DNA of 64,000 nt from UBA285 sp049970695 (GCA_049970695.1 JBMFML010000001.1:62001-126000); one strand, 5' to 3'; counted from the first letter of the stretch, positions 25,498-35,221 are shown. Notes: generated by a model from the letters alone, not told the origin. Made by a program: numbers and translations.

Positions 25498-26388
25498 TTG
25501 GTTAAAGTAGCCCTAATCTACAAGAGCTTGACGAGCGAGGACTTTAGAGTACTTTCTGCACTTGAGAGGGCTCACAAAAGACGCGAGTATGTTCCACTGA
25601 GGCTAATCGAAAAGCTCGCGAGAATGCACGAAGAAAAAGTGCTGCTCATAATCTCGAAGCTCCACAGCCTGAAGCTAGTCAAAGGCGAGACGATAATGGG
25701 AGAAAAGGTGTACAGGCTTACCTACCTCGGCTACGACATGCTGGCTATAAGGTCTCTCGTGGAGTCGAACCTCATTGAGGCCGTTGGCGATAAAGTGGGC
25801 GAAGGGAAGGAAAGCGAGATATACTTGGCACTGGCCCCCGGGGGGCTGCAAGTAGCCTTGAAGTTCCTCAGGCTCGGAAGAACCAGCTTTAGGCAGACTG
25901 CTCGCACAAGGTCGTGGTCTATTGGCAGGAGCCTCTCGTGGTATGAGCAGTCGAAAGTAGCCGCTGAGAGAGAGTTTAAAGCGCTAAAAGAGCTGTCTGC
26001 GTACAAAGCCCACGTGCCAACACCTCTTGGTTACAGTAGGCACGTTGTTGTCACCGAGTACATTGATGGGGTAGAGCTGTACGAGAAGCCCCCACTCGCT
26101 AATCCCGAAAAAGCACTCTACGCAATACTAGACACCGTGGCCGTGGCCTACCACAAAGCAGGCATAGTTCACGGCGATCTCAGCGAGTACAACATCCTCG
26201 TTAGAAAAAGCGATGAAACACCATTCATAATAGACTGGCCACAATATGTCTACAAGGACGAGCCCAACGCCATGGACCTCCTCAAGAGAGACATATACTA
26301 CGTAGCGAAGTTCTTCGCCAAGGTCTACGACGTCGGAGTAAAACCCGAAGACGCCTTCGCTTACGTTCTCAACTGGAGCAAGGCTTGA
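25498..26388 (+). CDS. rio2: Rio2 serine kinase/ATPase (ribosome biogenesis)
   Basis: This is an atypical kinase that matures the 40S-type small subunit. An N-terminal winged helix (LTSEDFRVLSALE through LTYLGYDML) comes first, then a kinase domain with GEGKESEIYLA (P-loop), a lysine in ALKFLRLG, the catalytic HGDLSEYNIL and the metal-binding IIDWPQ. All are Rio2 signatures. The frame opens at 25408, but I prefer TTG 25498. It is preceded by GGTGAG at 25483-25488 and puts the conserved winged helix directly at the N-terminus, giving about 297 residues, a normal length. Confidence 0.93.
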   Translation: MVKVALIYKSLTSEDFRVLSALERAHKRREYVPLRLIEKLARMHEEKVLLIISKLHSLKLVKGETIMGEKVYRLTYLGYDMLAIRSLVESNLIEAVGDKVGEGKESEIYLALAPGGLQVALKFLRLGRTSFRQTARTRSWSIGRSLSWYEQSKVAAEREFKALKELSAYKAHVPTPLGYSRHVVVTEYIDGVELYEKPPLANPEKALYAILDTVAVAYHKAGIVHGDLSEYNILVRKSDETPFIIDWPQYVYKDEPNAMDLLKRDIYYVAKFFAKVYDVGVKPEDAFAYVLNWSKA

Positions 26389-26464
26389 GACAGGTCCGCG
26401 AGGCGTAAGTAGGGCGTGGTCGAGGCATTGAAATAATAGCCTGCTTCCAAGAGTATATTATTGC

Positions 26465-28375
26465 GTGGTGATCTACGGCATTGTTACAGTAATGGGTATT
26501 GACATAAAGCCTGGCTATTCGCCACGGTCTTCAAGAGAGCCTAGATACGCTGCTGTAATACTAAGAGATGGGGACGTTCTAAGAGAACTAGACGACGTGC
26601 CGCTACGCACCGTACTAAGGCTCGTATTTGAGTACCACGTAAACGTGCTCGCAGTAGACAGCATCCAGGAGATTGCGAGAAGTCGTCGAGAGCTTGCAAG
26701 ACTCCTGCAAATAGTGCCTTCTTGGTGCAAACTAGTAGAAGTAACCCGGGTTGAAGGTAGGTACCTGAGCGTTCAAGAACTAGCTAAAATGCTTAAGCTA
26801 GACGTGGAGCCCACTAACCCCCTTAAAACAGCTTTTGTCGCTGCTTACGCCGCTTACAAGGGCCTCGGCAGAGAGGTTTCTGTGCCCCCAAGCTACACCT
26901 ATGTGCTGGTCACCAAGGGGAGGTCTCCAAGCCAAGGAGGTGCGAGCACCGAGAGGTTTAAGAGGAGCATTAGAGCCTCTGTATTGCAGCTTGTTAAAGA
27001 CGTCAAGAAAAGCCTTGACGAAGCCGGCTTAGAGTACGATCTCGTTGTCAAGAAGAGCGAGGGGGGTCTCGAAAGGGGCTTATTCGTCGTCTACTCGCCC
27101 GTCGAGAAAGTGAGAGAAGTTGTCCGAGCTCTCAAGTACAAGAACGCCAGAGTAGTCATAAAGCCGGCGCAACCCAGAATCCCCCAGACCGTGGTCGAGG
27201 AGCCAATAATACTTGGCGTAGACCCTGGAACGAGCATAGGAATAGCTGCCTTGAGCCTTGCGGGCAAGCTCCTCTTGCTGAAGTCCTTGAGGACGCCAGA
27301 TAGAGAGGAGATCTTGGGGCTCGTTTCTTCGCTGGGAAAGCCCATCATCGTGGCCGTGGACACTGCCAGGCCTCCAGAGTACGTCAAGAAGCTCGCCTCG
27401 GCCCTAAACGCGCTGATATACGCTCCGGAAAGAGACCTCTCTGTAGACGAGAAGCAGAAAATCGTCGCCGAGTATGCCCTTGATGCAGGCATAGACGTGC
27501 CAGACGCGCATGCTAGAGACGCCCTTGCTGCGGCTTTAAAGGCTTACAAGAGCGTTAAGCCGCTGATTGACGAAGTCGAGTCGAAGCTGAAAGGAGTTGC
27601 TGGAATAAGCAGGAGCAGAATTGTAGCAGAAGTCCTGAAAGGCAAGCCGCTTGCGGAAGTCATCGAAGAAGAAATATCGAGAGTCCTAGACAGGAGAGCC
27701 GAGGAAAGAGCCGCAGTAGCTGAGAGCAAAAAAGAAGCTTCAGCAGGCCTTGATAGAGTAGTTGCAAGGCTTTTAGAGCTTGAAGCCACCGTGAGGAAGC
27801 TCAGCGAGGAACTCAAAGCCAAGGAAGAGGCTCTCAAAAACCTCGAACTGGAACTCAAGCTAGCGTCTAAGAGAGAAGTTAGCGAGGAATGTGATAGGAA
27901 GATCAGCCAGCTACACCTAGAACTCGACTACCTGAAAAGGGCTCTCAGCGAGAAGTCGAAGCTCGTAGAGATGCTCGAAGACAAGGCTAAGAAACTCGAA
28001 GAGCTGCTATTCCTCGTCGGATCTGGGAAAGCTGTTATAGCAGTTAAAGACCCATCGAGAAGCCAGTGCAGCGAGCTCCCCGCATACTTTGAAAAAGCCG
28101 AAGAGGCCGTACACTACTTAGACTGTGTCAAGTCGAAGAAAACCGCTATCCTGCTGCCCCGGGGCTCTGGCCTGGATTGGAGAGCGCTCAGAGTGCCCGT
28201 TGTAGAAGTAGACATAATTTACAGCACAAAGGGCTTTGTCGTGGTTCCTTCGAGTGTTCTAGAGGAAGTGAAGAAGTTATGGAAACTCGTAGAAGAGCTG
28301 GAGGCTGAGGAGAGGAGAAAGAGGATCTATGAAATGGTAAAAGAGTACCAGGAGTCTAGGCGGAGGACTCAGTAG
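26465..28375 (+). CDS. DUF460 (COG2433) RNase H-fold protein with coiled coil
   Basis: This is a 636-residue archaeal protein. The first ~150 residues form one RNase H-like unit (GIDIKPG, VDSIQE). A second runs from about residue 250 to 370 and carries LGVDPGTSIGIAAL and DAHARDALAAA, resembling the RuvC-type acidic active site. A strongly charged coiled coil (about 400-520) and a small C-terminal domain follow. The family is conserved in archaea and predicted to be a nuclease or nucleic-acid factor, but no function is established. It follows rio2 on the same strand after 76 bp. Its end overlaps the convergent AdoMet synthetase gene by 7 bp. Confidence 0.8.
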   Translation: MVIYGIVTVMGIDIKPGYSPRSSREPRYAAVILRDGDVLRELDDVPLRTVLRLVFEYHVNVLAVDSIQEIARSRRELARLLQIVPSWCKLVEVTRVEGRYLSVQELAKMLKLDVEPTNPLKTAFVAAYAAYKGLGREVSVPPSYTYVLVTKGRSPSQGGASTERFKRSIRASVLQLVKDVKKSLDEAGLEYDLVVKKSEGGLERGLFVVYSPVEKVREVVRALKYKNARVVIKPAQPRIPQTVVEEPIILGVDPGTSIGIAALSLAGKLLLLKSLRTPDREEILGLVSSLGKPIIVAVDTARPPEYVKKLASALNALIYAPERDLSVDEKQKIVAEYALDAGIDVPDAHARDALAAALKAYKSVKPLIDEVESKLKGVAGISRSRIVAEVLKGKPLAEVIEEEISRVLDRRAEERAAVAESKKEASAGLDRVVARLLELEATVRKLSEELKAKEEALKNLELELKLASKREVSEECDRKISQLHLELDYLKRALSEKSKLVEMLEDKAKKLEELLFLVGSGKAVIAVKDPSRSQCSELPAYFEKAEEAVHYLDCVKSKKTAILLPRGSGLDWRALRVPVVEVDIIYSTKGFVVVPSSVLEEVKKLWKLVEELEAEERRKRIYEMVKEYQESRRRTQ

Positions 28376-29607
28376 AGCTGGACCTGCTCATTAATTACCA
28401 GCTCCGTTACCTTCCTAATGTTGGCTAGGTACTCGTCTACTATCCCACGTATGTCGCTCACAACGTGTCCTGGCAGGGCAGGCATGTTGATGTCTTTCGG
28501 AACAACCTTTACACTGGCTATTAAGGGCCTGTCTATGGGTTTGCCAATTTGGCTTAGAAGCTCCACGTAGATGTCCTCTGCGATGTCTGAGTGCTCTGCA
28601 TATATCTTCTCTGCAATCATCTTGGCCAGCACGTTGTATATTTTGCCGACGTGGTTAACTGGGTTTTTGCCAGCCGTGGCTTCCAGGCTTATAGGCCTCA
28701 TTGGCGTTATGAGCCCGTTTGCCCTGTTGCCCCTGCCTGTAGCGCCGTCGTCACCGTGCTCGGCTGAAGTGCCCGTTACAGTTATGTAGAAGCTGTCTAG
28801 CTCTGGAATGTCGGCAGTGTTTACATCCACTTTGACCCTGTAGTCTGGAGCTATTTTGTGAGCAAGCGCCTTTACCTCCTCGACGATGTCTTCCTTTACT
28901 TTCATGTATTCGTACTTGTCTCTGACTTCTCTATCTATTATTGCCGCTGCTATAGTCAAGTGTATTTCCTTGTCTTTCCTAAGACCCATTACTTTTACGT
29001 CTTCACCAACTGCTGGGTACTTCTTCTTGAAGTCTTTGCTGTTTAAGAGCCTCTCAGTGTTGTACACGAGCTGCTCAAGAGTGGTTAGCGGTGCAAAGCC
29101 TATGCCCATGCTCGTATCATTTGCAAGCGGCATTTGCTCTTTACCTGCCTCGAAGAGTGTTACCAAGTCTGCGCTTCCCTTCCTGACCTTGTAGTCTACT
29201 ATTACGTGGGTCTCGGGGTCGAAATACCTGAAGTTGCTTTTAATCCAGTTCTTCACGGCTTCAACTATGATCTTGCCATATGGTATCCTGTAAGTAGCTC
29301 CCTTTATCCTAACATCCGTCGTGGCCCTTCCGGCTACGATTATGTATACGGGTTCCAGGACCTCGCCGCCTCCAAATCTCGGATTGGCCTGCCCTCCAAC
29401 GAGCAGCGTCTTATCGAGGTTGTGATGGAGTATCGTCCCAAACTCCTTCAAGTAGTACTTAGAAAGCGCCCTTGAAGCAGCCTCACTAGCAGCGTCGGCT
29501 ATGTAATCCGGGTGTCCAAGCCCCTTTCTCTCAACAAGCTCTACTCTCATGTACCTAACGCTCTGCATGCGAATAAGCTCAACTTCGATATTCCGCTCAG
29601 CGCTCAC
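28369..29607 (-). CDS. mat: S-adenosylmethionine synthetase, archaeal type
   Basis: The enzyme makes AdoMet from ATP and methionine. It belongs to the archaeal MAT family, distinct from bacterial MetK. Diagnostic blocks are ERKGLGHPDYIAD, HHNLDKTLLVGGQA, GGGEVLEPVYII and HGDDGATGRGNRANG. I place the start at GTG 29607, after a GGGGGTG ribosome-binding site. That gives about 412 residues, close to the family norm of about 400. The frame is open to TTG 29646, but this coincides with the expected transcript start behind the TATA element at 29661-29675, and the added residues are not conserved. Confidence 0.95.
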   Translation of the reverse strand: MSAERNIEVELIRMQSVRYMRVELVERKGLGHPDYIADAASEAASRALSKYYLKEFGTILHHNLDKTLLVGGQANPRFGGGEVLEPVYIIVAGRATTDVRIKGATYRIPYGKIIVEAVKNWIKSNFRYFDPETHVIVDYKVRKGSADLVTLFEAGKEQMPLANDTSMGIGFAPLTTLEQLVYNTERLLNSKDFKKKYPAVGEDVKVMGLRKDKEIHLTIAAAIIDREVRDKYEYMKVKEDIVEEVKALAHKIAPDYRVKVDVNTADIPELDSFYITVTGTSAEHGDDGATGRGNRANGLITPMRPISLEATAGKNPVNHVGKIYNVLAKMIAEKIYAEHSDIAEDIYVELLSQIGKPIDRPLIASVKVVPKDINMPALPGHVVSDIRGIVDEYLANIRKVTELVINEQVQLY

Positions 29608-29660
29608 TTGCGAGCACCCCCTGGTTTGGGGTTCTTGGCTAGTCAACTCTTGTGATTGAG

Positions 29661-29675
29661 ATTAAAGATTTTAAG
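29661..29675 (-). promoter_or_regulatory. TATA element of mat
   Basis: CTTAAAATCTTTAAT on the minus strand, about 55-65 nt ahead of the GTG at 29607. Confidence 0.45.
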
Positions 29676-29701
29676 TGTTACTCAGAGGTTTAGGTAGCTC
29701 G

Positions 29702-31687
29702 CTATTCCTGCTCGCACCTATCCGCGCCTAGACCGGGACCGTGCTCGAGTATTTTGAGTGAGCCGGGCAAGAGACCGTACAGGCTTTGGGGAGCGACCAC
29801 GTAGTGAACACCTGTCTTCGAAAAAGCATGTTCGGCGAGGAGCTTCGCCAGCTCTTCGGCAGCATCTTCGGGCTTGGTGTCACCTGGTGCTACTACGGCG
29901 TACGAGAGCGAGGACTGCTTAACTGCTTCTGGGCTGCCCACATACACCTTCACGTAGCCTCCATATACCTCATCGCAGAAGTATCTCAAGCCAATGCCTA
30001 GTCTGAGTGGCACTTTAATGTAGCTGCGCTCTCCGTAAATCATGAAAGCTCCTCTTGCAAGGTACTCGCCTGAAGGTGGAGTTTTCGAGACCTGCTTTCC
30101 GTAAACCCAGTAGACCTCCACGTAGCCTACTCCGGCCTTCCAAGCCCTGGAGTAGCACGCCGCTATAACTGCTGCATCCCACAGGTCTTCTTCCGAGTAC
30201 TTCCCACCGTGCCTAAGCAGTATTGTTGCAGGCGCTCCATGCACATCTGCGTGGAAGAACAAGTCGTCGTCTCTCAAGTACTTCTTAACGAGCAGCTCGT
30301 TTTGAGGCGCGTCTCTACCAGCTATTACTAGGAGCCCGTTACGCGTTATGCTCCACCTGAACTTCTCGTACCAGAAGCGGGGCGCCGGCTTTGCGTAAGT
30401 GCGTGTAGAAGCCTCCCTCTCCACCTCGGCACTCTTCGCTTTGAGCTCCTCGAGAACTTCGAGGGCCTTTCTCAGTTTTTTCTCAACATCGCCGCGCTCC
30501 CTTTCCAACTCGATTACCTGGGTCTTGAAGTCTGCCCTAATTGAAAACACGAGATCGGTCTCGCCTACCCTCACTACGAGAAGACCTTTCTTCTCGTCGT
30601 AAGAGTCTATACCGCAGAAAGAGCCTACAGCCTGCCAGCCACGCTCAGCCCTGACTCTCCTAGCACACTCGATTTTCTCCTCTAACACAGCGTAGTTCTC
30701 GTATATAATCGAGAGCCTCTTAGACAGCTCTTCGAGCTTTTGCCTATACTCGGCTACGGCTTTTTCTTGTTCCTCTACTCTCTTTCTCCACGCTTCTCTC
30801 CGCTTCTCTGCCTCTCTGATCCTCTCTTGTTCTTCCAGAAACGCCTCCAGCTCCGAGAAGTAGACGTCAATAGCTTCTTCTAGGCTACTCGCTTCTCTCA
30901 CTTCCCACTCGTAGACCTCGCTGAACAGGCGCGGCCTGTACGGCGTGTAGAGCTCTAACCCGCTGCCCCCATAAACGAGAAACCCCCTTCCAGCCGCCGC
31001 TTCCCGCAGCAATTCGCGGTAGGCTTCAACGAGCGCTTCGAGACCGCTCTGCTGGATGGTGTCCGGCTTTGCGTTCTTCAGCTCGTAGAGGCCTGCTCTC
31101 AGTAGCACTTCTTCGGCAACATAGCCCGGTAAGCCCCACCCTGCTACAATGCCCCTGACGAGGTCTCTACCGCTGAGAAGCGCTGTAATTAGTGCCTCCG
31201 TCTCAACCGGCTTGACGCCTCTGGCAGGCGGAGGCGCGTATGTGGCGCCGATTCTGACCACTCTATCCCTAAACTCCTCAAACCTCGACGCGTATAGGAT
31301 CTTGTTCTCGGTGTCTGCTACGACCCAAAGTCCTCGTGGAACTATCTCTATGTAGTGCCTCAATTTCTTGCCGCTCTTAGTGGTTTCGATGAGAACTACT
31401 CTCTCCCACCAGGGCATTGAAGCCTCTACTATTCTCCCGCCTCTCACGTGGGCTCTGAGGTACTGAGCAAGTTTGTCAACTTCCTTGCTGAGTGGCTCCG
31501 TCCTTGAAAAGTGCAGCCGCTGGCCAGGCTCTACTTTCAGGAGCCTCGCTCCGCTCTTACACCTTAGCTTGAGAAGCCAGGCATACTTGTACCTGTACGC
31601 GTTTTCGACAAAGCAGTCTCTCAGCTGGCTAGAATACGCCGTGACCCACGCGTAAATGTCGATGATGTCCATTGCCTTCTTGAGCAC
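29702..31687 (-). CDS. rqcH: NFACT/Rqc2-NEMF homologue (ribosome-associated quality control)
   Basis: This is a 661-residue FbpA/Rqc2-type protein. The NFACT-N and HhH-like region (about 1-250) is followed by a coiled coil (about 285-345 and 400-430) and the NFACT-R domain with WYEKFRW, GRDAPQNELLVKKYLRDDDLFFHADVHG (split here) and HGAPATILL motifs. These proteins bind stalled 60S-type subunits with peptidyl-tRNA, and some recruit tRNA-Ala to add alanine tails. It is divergent from a small membrane protein gene. Start ATG/TTG at 31687 gives the expected ...DIYAWV N-terminus. Confidence 0.9.
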   Translation of the reverse strand: MLKKAMDIIDIYAWVTAYSSQLRDCFVENAYRYKYAWLLKLRCKSGARLLKVEPGQRLHFSRTEPLSKEVDKLAQYLRAHVRGGRIVEASMPWWERVVLIETTKSGKKLRHYIEIVPRGLWVVADTENKILYASRFEEFRDRVVRIGATYAPPPARGVKPVETEALITALLSGRDLVRGIVAGWGLPGYVAEEVLLRAGLYELKNAKPDTIQQSGLEALVEAYRELLREAAAGRGFLVYGGSGLELYTPYRPRLFSEVYEWEVREASSLEEAIDVYFSELEAFLEEQERIREAEKRREAWRKRVEEQEKAVAEYRQKLEELSKRLSIIYENYAVLEEKIECARRVRAERGWQAVGSFCGIDSYDEKKGLLVVRVGETDLVFSIRADFKTQVIELERERGDVEKKLRKALEVLEELKAKSAEVEREASTRTYAKPAPRFWYEKFRWSITRNGLLVIAGRDAPQNELLVKKYLRDDDLFFHADVHGAPATILLRHGGKYSEEDLWDAAVIAACYSRAWKAGVGYVEVYWVYGKQVSKTPPSGEYLARGAFMIYGERSYIKVPLRLGIGLRYFCDEVYGGYVKVYVGSPEAVKQSSLSYAVVAPGDTKPEDAAEELAKLLAEHAFSKTGVHYVVAPQSLYGLLPGSLKILEHGPGLGADRCEQE

Positions 31688-31744
31688 TTCTAAACCCTCT
31701 CTTAATACTCCGGCTTCTAGTCTTATTATGTAGGTGCCGGCTGA

Positions 31745-32062
31745 ATGGGAGAATTTGCGAAGAAGCCTGCTAAGCTCACGCTCGAAGACAAGATCGTGCT
31801 CGCCAGGTTTGCAACTGGGCTTATCTTTGGTGTAGCTGTATTCATTGCCTCGTTTTTCGCAGATCCGCTGAACTTGTCCTCGGTAGTGTGGCCTCTATCC
31901 GTTGTAGTGTACTACGTTACCATCGCCTACGTTGCCATAAAGCTCAGGCCGATTAGCAGGTTTCAACTGTACTTGCGAGGCTTGGGAACGTTCTACGCAA
32001 CGTGGCTCTTAACGGCAATAATTCTCAACGAGTTGACGAAGCTCGCTGGTTTGAGGCCCTAG
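31745..32062 (+). CDS. Small three-helix membrane protein, conserved-looking, function unknown
   Basis: This 105-residue protein has three predicted transmembrane segments (about 22-42, 47-67 and 80-100) after a charged, lysine-rich N-terminus. I do not recognise the family with certainty. Its size and topology recall EMC6/Rab5-interacting-like small membrane proteins, but no motif proves this. It sits divergently from the Rqc2-like gene and ahead of the Sfm1-like gene, from which it is separated by 121 bp with its own promoter-like A/T block. Confidence 0.65.
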   Translation: MGEFAKKPAKLTLEDKIVLARFATGLIFGVAVFIASFFADPLNLSSVVWPLSVVVYYVTIAYVAIKLRPISRFQLYLRGLGTFYATWLLTAIILNELTKLAGLRP

Positions 32063-32183
32063 CTAGTACTTTTGGTGTCGCCCAAGGCGCTTTGTTAATA
32101 GGCTCGGCTCGATTAACGCATAAAATGGGGGCTGGGCTTAGCCGCGTACTTTTCATAGCTTCGGTGTAACTTGAGGTGCTACT

Positions 32184-32834
32184 GTGAGCAGCTTCTCAGA
32201 AAGGCCCCCAGCTGTCAAGAAGCCAGTCGTCATAATAGAGCACTGCGAGCCTGAATTCTCGCCCTGGCTGATACTAGAGTATAGGCATGCTTCAACGATA
32301 TACGGCAGGGACTTCATCTGGTTTACGCGAGTACCTAGTAGGTACCACAGGCTGCTTGCTAAGTACGGCAAGGTGCGCTCTGAGAGCGTGGTTGAGCTCG
32401 TCAACCGCGGAGAGCTCGCTGCTGAGAGAGTCATAGTGCTTGACCCGAGGAGCCACGAGCCCCTGAGCTACGAGTCGCTTGCTAGTGCAGAGTACGTCGT
32501 GGTTGGGGGCATCCTAGGCGATCACCCACCCCGTGGGAGGACCTGGGTGGAAATAACAAGTAAAATGCCACGTGGAGTCAGGGCCTTCAATATTGGGGAG
32601 GGGCAGTACAGTATCGACGGAGCAGTCTACTACGTTGAGTACATGTGGAGGAACAAGGGAAACAGCGGCTTTCAGTACGTTGATGGCGTGTACGTGGAGA
32701 CGGAGAGCGGATATGTATACCTGCCCTTCAGGTACCCCCTGGTAAATGGAAAGCCCCTACTCGCAGAGGGGCTGGAGTACTACTTGAAGTTCAGGAAGCT
32801 GCCAGAGCATGTTTGGCGCGAAATAACCAGCTAG
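32184..32834 (+). CDS. Sfm1-like SPOUT methyltransferase (DUF431)
   Basis: This 216-residue protein resembles yeast Sfm1, a SPOUT-fold protein arginine methyltransferase acting on ribosomal protein S3. Shared blocks are IIEHCEPEFSPWLILEY at the N-terminus, VLDPRS, VVGGILGDHPPRGRT (the knotted AdoMet-binding site) and LPFRYP near the C-terminus. The target in this organism is unknown; a ribosomal protein is the reasonable guess. GTG start with GAGGTG 5 nt upstream. The stop codon directly abuts the convergent MATE gene. Confidence 0.82.
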   Translation: MSSFSERPPAVKKPVVIIEHCEPEFSPWLILEYRHASTIYGRDFIWFTRVPSRYHRLLAKYGKVRSESVVELVNRGELAAERVIVLDPRSHEPLSYESLASAEYVVVGGILGDHPPRGRTWVEITSKMPRGVRAFNIGEGQYSIDGAVYYVEYMWRNKGNSGFQYVDGVYVETESGYVYLPFRYPLVNGKPLLAEGLEYYLKFRKLPEHVWREITS

Positions 32835-34154
32835 CTAGACCAGCTTCTTCGCGAATGAATGGAACCTGCACCTGAATAGCAAGTACATTGCCACCCCCCT
32901 CGCGTAGACGTCTACAAACATTGCAAGCCAGGGCCCGATAACCCCGAGTATCGGGGCCAGGGCTATGGAGAGCGCTACGCGAATTAGTAGCAAAGAACCG
33001 GCATTGACGAGGAATGGCAGCCTCGTTTCACCCGCTCCGCGAATTGCGCCTCCAGCCGTCATTGCAAAGCCCAGCCCGAGCTCGCTCAACCCTGCAATTA
33101 CGAGGTACATTGATGCAAGCTCCGCGATTTCAGGACTTGGAGAGAAGGGGGCAACAATAAACCTGCTCAGCGCGGCGGCGAGAACCCCGAGGAACGCCAT
33201 TACCGCTGAGCCTATGTGAATAACCTTGAGCCCAGTGCTCTTGGCCGACTCATAGTCAGCTCTGCCAACCCTCTGGCCGACTAAAGTTGAAGCCGCCATC
33301 GCAAAGGCGAAGCCCGGCATGTATATCAGGCTCTCTATTCTCAAGCCAACGTTGTGCGCCGCCATGGCCGCGGCTCCCAGGCGGGCTATCACGCCGGCAT
33401 ACACATTGTTGCCTACTGCAAGTACGACCCTTTCTGCAAAAGCAGGCCAGCCTAGCTTCAGTGCCAGCGATATAGTGTCGCTCGGCAGTACTAGAATGGG
33501 CATTAAGCCTAGCCTTGAGAGGAAGTAGAGCTGTATTGGAACTACCGCGGTGCTTGCAATAATAGTCGCATACGCTGCACCGGCTACCTCTAGCCGCGGA
33601 AAGCCGTAAAGCCCGTAAATCATGAGAGGATCTAGCACGATATTTGCGGAAACGCCCACGAAGTTGGCGATGAGCGAGTACACAGTTCTGCCAGTAGCGA
33701 TTATAATGGTGTCTAGCATCATCGAAGTTGAAATCGCCACAAAACCCGAGAGCCTCGCTTTTAGGTATTCAACTGCGTACTTGTACACCACTCCTGTAGC
33801 ACCGGATTGAAGGGCGACGAGGTGCTCGGCGGTGATGTAGAAAAGTAGTGAGAGCGCGAGGACGTATACAAGCCCTGCTGCGATTATTCCTCCAGCGGTT
33901 CTCCTCGCTTCGCTCAGCTTACCAGCTCCTATGCTTTGCGCTACTAGTATGCTCAAAGGCACTTGGAGAAGTGCCAAGAACACCCCAATAAGCCAGGTCA
34001 AGTAGCTTGCAATACCTACTGCTGCGAGGGCCTCTCTACCCAATCCGCTGACAAAGTACGTGTCCGTTAGGCTGTAAATGGATTCAACGACCTGGACAAA
34101 TACTAAGGGGAGTGAGACCTTGAGCGACTCTCTGATCTCCCCATCGAGCTGCAA
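32835..34154 (-). CDS. MATE-family efflux transporter
   Basis: This 439-residue membrane protein has about twelve transmembrane helices in two homologous halves and a typical start (LPLVFVQVVESIYSLTDTYFVSGLG). Short conserved MATE blocks (SIGAGK, GQRVGR, GAIRGAG) are visible. MATE proteins export cationic drugs or metabolites in exchange for H+ or Na+. It starts 16 nt before the end region of the adjacent upstream molybdoenzyme gene on the same strand, so the two may be co-transcribed. Substrate unknown. Confidence 0.9.
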   Translation of the reverse strand: MQLDGEIRESLKVSLPLVFVQVVESIYSLTDTYFVSGLGREALAAVGIASYLTWLIGVFLALLQVPLSILVAQSIGAGKLSEARRTAGGIIAAGLVYVLALSLLFYITAEHLVALQSGATGVVYKYAVEYLKARLSGFVAISTSMMLDTIIIATGRTVYSLIANFVGVSANIVLDPLMIYGLYGFPRLEVAGAAYATIIASTAVVPIQLYFLSRLGLMPILVLPSDTISLALKLGWPAFAERVVLAVGNNVYAGVIARLGAAAMAAHNVGLRIESLIYMPGFAFAMAASTLVGQRVGRADYESAKSTGLKVIHIGSAVMAFLGVLAAALSRFIVAPFSPSPEIAELASMYLVIAGLSELGLGFAMTAGGAIRGAGETRLPFLVNAGSLLLIRVALSIALAPILGVIGPWLAMFVDVYARGVAMYLLFRCRFHSFAKKLV

Positions 34155-34187
34155 GTCAATGACCTCTTTAAACTGCCGTGTCGCCGA

Positions 34188-35138
34188 CTAGTCTTGCTTA
34201 AACCTCTCCTCTAAGTCTACTCTGCCTCTAGCGTGATAACCTAGAGCCTCCCAGTAGCCGTCTCTATACTCGCTCGTGGCCACGAGCCGCTTAACCCACT
34301 TCGCGCTTTTCCAGCCGTATAAGTGTGGTACTACTAGCCTCGCTGGATAACCATGCAGAATATCGAGAGGTTTTCCGTTCATTTCAACTGCTACTATGGA
34401 GTTTTCGCTGAGGGCATCTTCTATGGGCATTATAGTAGTGTAGCCGTCCAGGGATTCGGCAAATAGCCACTTAGCACTTGGCTTTAAGCCGGCTATTTCA
34501 AAAAGCTTCTTCACTTCTACACCGGCAAACTCCAGCCCGCCAACACTCCAACCAGTAACGCAGTGAAAGTCCGTCTTCACTACTTTAATGCCCAACTCGT
34601 AGAGATCCCTGAGAGTGAGCTTGAGTGGTTCATTAACTTCACCTTCTACGCTGAGATACCACTTTGACGCATCTACTTCTGGTACACCAAGAATGCTGTA
34701 GATCACAGGGTACGAGATATACACTTGTCCCGGCGGGTGCGCTGCCTTGGTGGCACTTATTTGTGGTGTTGGCTGCTGAATTGCCGGCTCGTACTTGCTA
34801 ATAGGTGTCTTAACTCTTATTCGAACGCCCCGGGGGACTGTAAACAGAATTCTTGTTGGCCGCCTCCCCCTTACCACAACCCTCACTCCAACGTAGAGGC
34901 TCTCCTTAAACTTCAAGTTGAACTTGTAAAGCATGTAGCTTGCGCCTATTGGCTCATTAGACTCGAAAAGCAGGGTACCGGGCTCCTCAATTGCCAGGGC
35001 CCTACGGAGAGCGCTCTCCACCAGTTCTCTCAAGTGAGCTATATCTCGAAGCTCTAAGTGCTCTCCGATGTGACAGTCAACAACGTACTCTACGCCTTTT
35101 TTGGCAATTCCCTGGCTAGACGTAGTGTAGCACTTCAC
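34188..35138 (-). CDS. SUOX/YedY-fold molybdopterin oxidoreductase with novel N-terminal domain
   Basis: This 316-residue protein has a C-terminal two-thirds (about 140-300) that is a sulfite-oxidase-type molybdopterin domain. DFHCVTGWSV supplies the Mo-ligating Cys, GYTTIMPIEDAL and the HGYPARLVVPHLYGWKSAKWV region (split) bind the pterin. The first ~130 residues are not part of that fold and I do not recognise them. They hold a possible CHIGEH pair and a basic RVVVRGRRP strand. No Sec or Tat signal is present, so it is probably cytoplasmic, unlike YedY/MsrP. Upstream of GTG 35138 the frame closes at once, so the N-terminus is real. No heme or cytochrome partner is visible nearby. Confidence 0.82.
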   Translation of the reverse strand: MKCYTTSSQGIAKKGVEYVVDCHIGEHLELRDIAHLRELVESALRRALAIEEPGTLLFESNEPIGASYMLYKFNLKFKESLYVGVRVVVRGRRPTRILFTVPRGVRIRVKTPISKYEPAIQQPTPQISATKAAHPPGQVYISYPVIYSILGVPEVDASKWYLSVEGEVNEPLKLTLRDLYELGIKVVKTDFHCVTGWSVGGLEFAGVEVKKLFEIAGLKPSAKWLFAESLDGYTTIMPIEDALSENSIVAVEMNGKPLDILHGYPARLVVPHLYGWKSAKWVKRLVATSEYRDGYWEALGYHARGRVDLEERFKQD

Positions 35139-35221
35139 GTCTATGCACGCCCCTGCAAGCTGGTTGCACGTCAGTTTCCTTTTAGCGGGGGCTAGGCACT
35201 AATAAGGCTCTTTGAGGAGAA

